Source: a virus. Taken from it: a stretch of 25,371 bases of DNA. The notes beneath the pieces are model-generated. The model saw nothing but the letters and a program-made list of their open reading frames with translations, made no database searches and was not told the DNA's origin. Every line of letters starts with the position of its first letter. Position 1 is the stretch's first letter. The translations under genes were made by a program, and so were the position numbers. This document shows positions 20,222 through 25,371 of the stretch, piece by piece. The stretch covers positions 1 to 25,371 of IMG/VR virus record IMGVR_UViG_3300029319_000456. The stretch is one strand, 5' to 3'.

Positions 20222-20281
20222 TTGGCTTCTCCTAGTTTATCTAAACCCACAAAATTATGGGAATGTTACTGTGGGCATTGT

Positions 20282-20509
20282 CTAGATTAATTCTAGTCCC
20301 ACATCACTTTCAGAGCCATCTGGCTCTTTTTCATCATTAAACTCTTTTAAGAAACTTTCGCATTGTTGTCTTGCACCATTAAGTGCGTTCAACATTCCGA
20401 CAGCTTCATTTTTTTGTTGTTCTAAACTCTGTAGTTTTTCGTTCATACTTTTTATGTCAGAATCTAAAACAGTAATTCTTTCTTCTATCATACTTTTAGT
20501 AATAGTCAT
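20282..20509 (-). CDS. small coiled-coil protein
   Basis: This is 75 residues from the ATG at 20509 (AGGTG upstream; a GTG at 20515 is less likely). A coiled-coil helical hairpin spans about residues 8-55 (MIEERITVLDSDIKSMNEKL, QSLEQQKNEAVGMLNALNG), with an acidic tail. It is the first gene after two late promoters and precedes the structural-type gene by 60 bases. The function is unknown; assembly or chaperone duty for the next gene is speculation. Confidence 0.68.
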   Translation of the reverse strand: MTITKSMIEERITVLDSDIKSMNEKLQSLEQQKNEAVGMLNALNGARQQCESFLKEFNDEKEPDGSESDVGLELI

Positions 20510-20536
20510 ATTCACCTCACTTTATACATAATATAT

Positions 20537-20544
20537 TATTTATA
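20537..20544 (-). promoter_or_regulatory. T4-type late promoter (TATAAATA), proximal
   Basis: An exact TATAAATA on the minus strand, 28 bases before the start at 20509. It is the second of two copies in 30 bases. Confidence 0.7.
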
Positions 20545-20558
20545 ACACTTTATACGAG

Positions 20559-20566
20559 TATTTATA
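20559..20566 (-). promoter_or_regulatory. T4-type late promoter (TATAAATA), distal
   Basis: An exact TATAAATA (followed by CTCG) 14 bases upstream of the copy at 20537-20544. It lies in the gap after the 20574 gene. Two tandem copies suggest strong expression of the 20509 and 20221 genes. Confidence 0.7.
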
Positions 20567-20573
20567 AAAAAAA

Positions 20574-21461
20574 TTATGATACAGTCATGGTTGCATCGGC
20601 ATCGGCAGTCAATGTCAGATCTGCAGCCATACCTACACCACCTTCACCAGTTAAGAAACCACCCAAGTCTCTACTTGAACTATCTGTTCCGTCAAGTAGA
20701 ATAAATGAGTCTTGTTCATCAGTATCATCCAATGCAGTCGTTCCACTCTCCATTCTGATTTTATCGTCATCTACAAGTTTCTGAATCGTTCCACTGTTTA
20801 GAGAGATCGAATCATCAGAGTTGATACCCAGTGTATTGTTCGTAACATTTGACGTTCTAGTGTCTTCAGATGCTGGTAGTGAAAATGCCATGATACCTTC
20901 AGACAATACTGAAACACTAGAGTTGAAATCCATAATCGTACCAAAGTTTGAACCTAATGCAGTTGCTTGTTTAAGTTGCAGTTGTGGTGTGCCAGTCACA
21001 TGGATTGGTTCGTTGAAGTAAATGTATGCAGTCACATCCCCAAGTGATGATGATGCAACTCCAGTGAACGTATCTCCATCTGGGAAAAATGCTGTCTTAT
21101 CAGTCGTATTACCCAAAGTGATATGTGTGGGTGTTGGAACGTCAATAGACTTCTGCAAGTTTCTACTGCAAACTAGAACCTCTGGTTGTGCTCCTTTATT
21201 GTCATTTCCAGAATTAGGATTGCCAGGTGTAAACACCCAACCAGATCTATTTGCGATTACCTTCTCTTTTGCGTAATCACTATCTCCATTTGCACGTTCT
21301 GTTAAATATGTTGGTTTAGCTTCAGACTGACTAGCATCGACAGCAATAACTCTGTCCTCTACGTCAACACCATCTGCTGTGCTATCTAGTAGTAGAAATG
21401 CATCATTTTCTGATTCACTTGCACTTTCCAAAACTACATTAAAACTTTTTCCAAAAGGCAT
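20574..21461 (-). CDS. virion structural-type protein with Ig-like/cadherin-like beta domain
   Basis: This 295-residue, Ser/Thr/Asp-rich protein has no signal peptide. A central region (about residues 120-215) includes ITLGNTTDKTAFFPDGDTFT, AYIYFNEPIHVTGTPQLQL and NNTLGINSDDSISLNSGTI. The FNEPIHVTGTPQL pattern is typical of bacterial and phage beta-sandwich repeats in adhesins and virion decorations. Related Leu-rich segments occur at the N-terminus (DAFLLLDSTADGVD) and C-terminus (DSFILLDGTDSSS). AAGGAGAGG precedes the start. Likely a virion surface or fibre protein. Confidence 0.72.
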   Translation of the reverse strand: MPFGKSFNVVLESASESENDAFLLLDSTADGVDVEDRVIAVDASQSEAKPTYLTERANGDSDYAKEKVIANRSGWVFTPGNPNSGNDNKGAQPEVLVCSRNLQKSIDVPTPTHITLGNTTDKTAFFPDGDTFTGVASSSLGDVTAYIYFNEPIHVTGTPQLQLKQATALGSNFGTIMDFNSSVSVLSEGIMAFSLPASEDTRTSNVTNNTLGINSDDSISLNSGTIQKLVDDDKIRMESGTTALDDTDEQDSFILLDGTDSSSRDLGGFLTGEGGVGMAADLTLTADADATMTVS

Positions 21462-21483
21462 TTTCCTCTCCTTATTTTACTAT

Positions 21484-21491
21484 TATTTATA
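21484..21491 (-). promoter_or_regulatory. T4-type late promoter (TATAAATA)
   Basis: An exact TATAAATA placed 23 bases before the 21461 start, immediately after the stop of the HAD gene. Confidence 0.7.
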
Positions 21492-21492
21492 A

Positions 21493-22014
21493 TTATTTAA
21501 AACCTAAACGCTTCAAGTCGTTTATAGTTTTGGGGACTGATGTATGATGTATTCCTATACCACCTTTTGCTTCCCACTCTTTTATGTTTTTAATATAGTC
21601 ATCAATAAGAACATTTGGTTCACCATCACTATCTTTCGCAAATGCTTGTTTCTGATCTCTTCTTACCAAATGTATTTTACTCCTTTTGAAGTCCGTTCTT
21701 TGTAACCACTTCATTTTGCCTGGCCGAGAGTTTGCATCTCGTTTTGAGTAAGCAGAAAGTATGTATGCATCATATCTTATGATGAATGAATACAATCTTT
21801 TTGCCCCAGGCATCCACTCTAGATTTGCCCAAAAGTTTTTCGTATTACTTATCTTATTCCATCTGTCTGCTTTATCTGCCTGAACAAACGAACCACCTAC
21901 CACATGATCTGCGGCTTTCATAAAGTCGCAGAGAACCATGTCCATATCACAATATATGGAAGGCAAGTCCTCTGTTGCGACTTTGGCTTCTAAGACATCT
22001 GAAAAACTTTTCAT
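21493..22014 (-). CDS. HAD-superfamily nucleotidase-like enzyme with leader
   Basis: This 173-residue protein has HAD motif I at residues 20-31 (IYCDMDMVLCDF; nucleophile Asp23, acid/base Asp25), motif II in AYILSAYSKRD, a probable motif III Lys/Arg region around WLQRTDFKRSK, and motif IV VLIDDYIKNIKEWE. The size fits small 5'(3')-deoxyribonucleotidase or phosphatase relatives, which are known in phages. The leader MKSFSDVLEAK resembles T4 capsid-targeting sequences. It would hydrolyse a phosphate ester, the substrate being unknown. It couples to the previous gene by TAATG. Confidence 0.82.
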   Translation of the reverse strand: MKSFSDVLEAKVATEDLPSIYCDMDMVLCDFMKAADHVVGGSFVQADKADRWNKISNTKNFWANLEWMPGAKRLYSFIIRYDAYILSAYSKRDANSRPGKMKWLQRTDFKRSKIHLVRRDQKQAFAKDSDGEPNVLIDDYIKNIKEWEAKGGIGIHHTSVPKTINDLKRLGFK

Positions 22015-22562
22015 TACCTAACATTCTTCTTTCCGACTTTGACTTCTTTCATATCTGGATCAATATTAACTTTCGTCATTGGTTTGCCAGTCATGGTTTT
22101 ATCTTCGTCTTTCTTTTTCTTTTCACTTGGTAGATGTCCACCTTCTGTCTTAAAAGGATTATGACCTTCTCCCATACCCCAGATTTTAGCAAGTGCCTCT
22201 CTCATAGATGCATTTTTCTTTTGCATGGTATCCACTTGTTGTTGCCAATCATCTTGTGACTGGCCAGGAGTTGCATCCAATTTTGCCATTGTATTTTCTG
22301 GTGTACCAATATCATAGTTTTCGTTTTTCTTCTCTTTTGCCTTAATTGCTTTCTGTAGTGCTGGTGGTAATTTTTCTTGTGCCTTAGTTAATTCATCCAC
22401 CTTTTTTTTCTTTGCATCTTTTCTTAACATTGCAAAATCTTTTGCATCAATGTCACCATCTTTATCTTTGTCAAGTTTCTTTTGTCCCCCAACAAGTTTT
22501 TCACCAACAGCCTTACGAATTGATTCCTCAAGACTGCCTTTTTTTGTATCAAAATATGCCAT
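22014..22562 (-). CDS. EF-hand-containing Lys-rich phage protein
   Basis: The 182-residue protein is Lys/Asp-rich. An EF-hand-like calcium loop (DKDKDGDIDAKDF, residues 31-43) is flanked by helical segments. The start MAYFDTKKGSLEESIRKAVG and the tail are recognisable from T4-like marine phages near head genes. Much of the rest appears disordered. A scaffold- or core-type role is plausible because of the location and composition, but it is inference. GAGGAG precedes the start. Confidence 0.72.
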   Translation of the reverse strand: MAYFDTKKGSLEESIRKAVGEKLVGGQKKLDKDKDGDIDAKDFAMLRKDAKKKKVDELTKAQEKLPPALQKAIKAKEKKNENYDIGTPENTMAKLDATPGQSQDDWQQQVDTMQKKNASMREALAKIWGMGEGHNPFKTEGGHLPSEKKKKDEDKTMTGKPMTKVNIDPDMKEVKVGKKNVR

Positions 22563-22592
22563 TTTACTTCTCCTCGTAAGTGTTAGCAGTTG

Positions 22593-24620
22593 TTAATCGT
22601 TTCTGTGAGCATATGCAATACTTGACATATACTCACCCCCTTTTGATCTTGGATACATTTTCATAAATGCCTTTGAATCATTTCTTGAAATGACATCCAT
22701 GACTGCCTCTAGTGCAGCTGTATCTAGATTATAGATAAATTTTCTAAGACCTGTTAAATCTTTTTTCATGTATAATTGTTTTGCCTTTTGAAAATCTTTC
22801 TTGTCAATCCCACCATCTTTAATTATTCTGTCAAATGCCTTTGATGCATTTTCATCAAGTTTAACTTCTTCACCCATGTTCAACAGTCTCGCAATATCTT
22901 TGCCAGGAACATAGTCTGGTAATACCTTCTCTAGTGACTTTCTTGGGTCTAGAGTTTTTTGTGCATCTTTCACGAACTTGTCTGCAAATGCTTTCATCAT
23001 TCTATCTTTTTTCATTGCGTTTGCAATATCGTCAATATAAGATTTCATTCTTTTCATCTTACCCTCATCAAGTTCAACTTCTTCACCTACTATCCTTGGT
23101 AAAGATCTAAATTTGTCTGAGTCTTTAAGAGCTGATCTTGCATCCTTCACATCTTGTTTGTCCACATAAAGTCTACCACTTCTGAAACTTCCAGAAATAC
23201 CAGCATCTTTGAGGACAAGAAGAACCTCTTTCTCGTATCCCTCACCAAGTTCAACTTCTTCTTTAAATGGGCGGTTTACCATCATGTCACCCTTTTTATC
23301 TGACATAGGTTTTTTTAGTTTTACAACCTTACCATCATTTCTTCTTGCCATGTCCTTTGCATCTTTTTCATCAGATGCAAATCCAATAACCAATCCTTTT
23401 TTGTCAACTGCAACATGAGTATATTTCATTCCCTCATCAAGTTCATCTTCAATGTATTCTTTCATTTCCATCTTGTCCATGAACTTTACATGGGCATCAA
23501 TACTCTTGGATTGTCTCTTATGTGCTTCAGATGCTTTCTGTAGTTCACCAACAATCTTTTTCAGATCTGCAAGACCACCAGCACCTTCTGGGCCCTTTGC
23601 ATTTGCCTTAGTCATCATATCCACATGAGCCTGAACTCTCTTAGATTGTGCGAGGTGCATACCAGATGCCTTAACCAACTCACCAACTAGATTTTTAAGG
23701 TCTGGGATATCTCCTGCCTTCTCGTCAAGTTCAATTTCTTCACCACGCAATTTCATTACAGCATCATCTTGTGCCTGTCTTTTTTCTAGATCTGCAATCA
23801 ACTCCTTGATTCTCATTTTTGCAAATCCCCTGCCAGGAGTTTTCTTACCTCTTTCCAAACCCTTCAACATTTTTTGGAGTTGACTTATCTCACCTCTGAT
23901 GTCTGGGCCATATTCAGATTTCTCTTCTAGTTCAACTTCCTCTGTAGTTGGAACTAAGAAATAGTCTCTGAGTTTATTCATACTGTTTGATGACACTGCG
24001 AGTTTGTTAGTCCACCAACTTGGTAGTGAATCTTCTGGGTTCATGGTCTGTAGTTTTGATGTGATCTGCATCGCATCCTCAACCATAGTCTTGCACTGAC
24101 GAATTGCAGATGCGACATCTGTGTGACCATCCTCTTGAATATCAACTTCTTCTTTAGCAACTGCGACCATCTGTTTTGATTTTGCTTTAATTTTAGGTAA
24201 CTCATTTGCCTTTCCGGCGGCCCGCATCGCAGCCACATCTGGAGTTGCTTGAGTATTTGGTGGGCCTTCATTAATCTTTACATCTTTCTTCTGAACTGCA
24301 AGTGTGATTGCCATGACCACTTTTTGATTACCAGAGATCTCAATCTTATCTTTACCTAAATCTTTTACTTTCAGACCTCTTTGTTTTGCAAGATCCATGA
24401 TAGAGTTTTTCAGTCTGTCTCCACCAAATCTGGATAGTGTTGCTTTTGCCTCATCAAGGACTTCTTCATCTTTTTTGCCCTTCTTACCTTTTGCCTTATA
24501 ACCTTGTGCAAACGCAGCCCGTCTTTGTGCATCTGAAGCAAACCCTTCATCTAAGTTCTGTGGTTTCTCAAAGGCCTCAACTTGTTTCATAAGTTCTGCC
24601 ATGTTTGTTGTATTTTTCAT
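22593..24620 (-). CDS. 675-residue modular protein of small domains joined by EEVELDEG-type linkers
   Basis: The protein strings at least eight small helical or alpha/beta domains together. Between them are linkers with L/I-x-E: L23-E25, L55-E57, I116-E118, I161-E163, L231-E233, L298-E300, L394-E396, L458-E460, L517-E519, L588-E590. These resemble T4 prohead protease sites. The domain at 304-338 is repeated at 349-385 (LVGELVKASGMHLAQSKRVQ versus IVGELQKASEAHKRQSKSID). A KYTHVAVDKKGLVIGF domain (from 399) is known from marine phages. It may be a processed internal-head or core protein. AGGATAAGGA precedes the ATG. Confidence 0.72.
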   Translation of the reverse strand: MKNTTNMAELMKQVEAFEKPQNLDEGFASDAQRRAAFAQGYKAKGKKGKKDEEVLDEAKATLSRFGGDRLKNSIMDLAKQRGLKVKDLGKDKIEISGNQKVVMAITLAVQKKDVKINEGPPNTQATPDVAAMRAAGKANELPKIKAKSKQMVAVAKEEVDIQEDGHTDVASAIRQCKTMVEDAMQITSKLQTMNPEDSLPSWWTNKLAVSSNSMNKLRDYFLVPTTEEVELEEKSEYGPDIRGEISQLQKMLKGLERGKKTPGRGFAKMRIKELIADLEKRQAQDDAVMKLRGEEIELDEKAGDIPDLKNLVGELVKASGMHLAQSKRVQAHVDMMTKANAKGPEGAGGLADLKKIVGELQKASEAHKRQSKSIDAHVKFMDKMEMKEYIEDELDEGMKYTHVAVDKKGLVIGFASDEKDAKDMARRNDGKVVKLKKPMSDKKGDMMVNRPFKEEVELGEGYEKEVLLVLKDAGISGSFRSGRLYVDKQDVKDARSALKDSDKFRSLPRIVGEEVELDEGKMKRMKSYIDDIANAMKKDRMMKAFADKFVKDAQKTLDPRKSLEKVLPDYVPGKDIARLLNMGEEVKLDENASKAFDRIIKDGGIDKKDFQKAKQLYMKKDLTGLRKFIYNLDTAALEAVMDVISRNDSKAFMKMYPRSKGGEYMSSIAYAHRND

Positions 24621-24624
24621 TTCC

Positions 24625-25371
24625 TTATCCTTTCATCAAATCTGTGACAGACTTGCCTTTTTCCCAAAATTTACATGACCAGTATCTTGCTTTATATTTT
24701 GGGCCAGGATTATCGCAGTTGTGTCTTGCACGAAAATTTTTTCTTCTTGCTGGATCATCTCGTTTGATCTCCATGTTGGGATCACCAAACTCAACCTTGA
24801 CAACATTACCCTTGTCGTTTTTTACATATACCTTAAACTTTTTTACATCACCCCTTGTAGGGTTATTTAGTTGAACTTTTCTTCCTTGATACTCTGCGGC
24901 TTCAGTTACTTCACCCCATACGTTTTTTAGTTCCACCTGATTAAATTTAAGTAAGGTGTTTTCACCTTTTGCTCTTTTCATCTGTGCTGGTGTGGGTGCT
25001 CCCTTCTCACCCTTCTTTCTCATTCTTTCACCAGAACCTCTTTTGATTCTTTGTCTCTTCTTGTGAATGTTTGCCCACAGACTTTCTTTGATATCAGTTC
25101 TACCAAAACCGAGCTTTGGTTTTCCCTTTATCACAGAGTCAATATGCATTTTCATATAGTCATCTATATCATCTGCAAGTCCAATCTCACCAGCCTTTTT
25201 CATAATTTTATTGTATAAATCGACTGCTTGTTTTTTTTGTTCCTCTGATGCTTCACCAGCATCCATTGCCTCTTTCTCTAACTTATAAAAATCATCTTGC
25301 ATACGAGTGAGTTCCTCTGCACCCTCTACATTTGCATTTGCTTTCATAACCTTCTGTGCAGAACCACACAT
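24625..25371 (-). CDS. modular head-region protein, probably partial at the window edge
   Basis: The frame is open across the window edge; an ATG is the last codon, but the real start may lie outside. The 248 residues include a coiled acidic part, a block DIKESLWANIHKKRQRIKRG then GERMRKKGEKGAPTPAQMKR, and a C-terminal basic domain (YQGRKVQLNNPTRGDVKKFK to CDNPGPKYKARYWSCKFW) that I know from T4-like marine phages, where it can follow a leader ending LTEA. Here a VTEAAEYQGRK junction separates the parts. The protein is probably a head-associated basic protein. The role is not established. Confidence 0.68.
   Translation of the reverse strand: MCGSAQKVMKANANVEGAEELTRMQDDFYKLEKEAMDAGEASEEQKKQAVDLYNKIMKKAGEIGLADDIDDYMKMHIDSVIKGKPKLGFGRTDIKESLWANIHKKRQRIKRGSGERMRKKGEKGAPTPAQMKRAKGENTLLKFNQVELKNVWGEVTEAAEYQGRKVQLNNPTRGDVKKFKVYVKNDKGNVVKVEFGDPNMEIKRDDPARRKNFRARHNCDNPGPKYKARYWSCKFWEKGKSVTDLMKG

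Noticed and set aside
20228-20275. CCCACA/TGTGGG inverted repeat between the 20282 and 20221 genes
   Set aside because: Only six pairs with an 18-base loop and a poor T-tail, within a likely co-transcribed pair. Too weak to call a terminator.
24041-24271. 76-residue frame inside the 675-residue gene
   Set aside because: It is an alternate frame with no ribosome site, wholly inside a well-supported gene.
1-25371. tRNA genes, CRISPR arrays, insertion sequences, attachment sites
   Set aside because: I looked for cloverleaf-like segments, regular spaced repeats and transposase motifs and saw none. A tRNA or structured-RNA scan would be needed to exclude them fully.

Overview
The window is a piece of a T4-type (straboviral-like) marine myovirus genome. 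Every gene I accept is on the minus strand. The genes are tightly packed, commonly overlapping by 1, 4 or 8 bases (TAATG, ATGA). The DNA is AT-rich. Recognisable T4-type or marine T4-like markers are an RNase H/FEN-type 5' nuclease, a gp61-type primase, DUF4385, DUF6433-like and DUF1353 proteins, 2OG-Fe(II) oxygenases and late promoters of the TATAAATA type. A phage-borne ribosomal protein bS21 and a B12-dependent (class II) ribonucleotide reductase point to a pelagiphage-like virus of a marine alphaproteobacterium such as SAR11. That host assignment is inference.

Right half of the early block (11.6 kb down to 1, in transcription order): primase, class II ribonucleotide reductase, a zinc-ribbon mini-protein, a Cys-rich mini-protein, a small PD-(D/E)xK-like nuclease, small exported proteins, an LPP20-like lipoprotein, bS21, conserved phage proteins, a 2OG oxygenase, RNase H, a DUF6433-like protein, several small ORFs, a metallopeptidase-like protein, a SleB-type cell-wall hydrolase, DUF4385 and a second 2OG oxygenase cut by the window edge. 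This block carries six host-type sigma70 promoters, all with a perfect TTGACA and a 17-base spacer. One has its -35 box in the loop of a terminator hairpin. Two have CGAATCGTG direct repeats exactly 60 bases upstream of the -35 box.

Late block (25.4 kb down to 11.6 kb): virion and morphogenesis-type genes driven by TATAAATA late promoters. It begins with two modular proteins of a kind seen near head genes in marine T4-like phages, one of them a 675-residue chain of small domains separated by L/I-x-E sites. It continues with an EF-hand protein, a HAD-family nucleotidase-like enzyme, two virion structural-type proteins, conserved small proteins, and a probable membrane/lysis group: two small membrane proteins, an i-spanin/o-spanin-like overlapping pair, a DUF1353 protein and coiled-coil membrane proteins. 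It ends with an exported protein carrying five 22-residue Cys repeats.

The most unusual signal is in the late block. Several unrelated proteins begin with a short leader resembling the capsid-targeting sequence of T4 internal proteins, which the prohead protease cuts after Glu. The 675-residue protein carries about ten similar L/I-x-E sites between domains. Together these suggest a set of proteins packaged inside the head and processed there, including an enzyme. This is inference from sequence and untested.

Six short genes (35 to 53 codons) that length cut-offs would miss were read directly from the sequence. I saw no tRNA, CRISPR array, insertion sequence or attachment site. The only gene-free stretches are short (130 to 215 bases) and are described below; none exceeds 300 bases.
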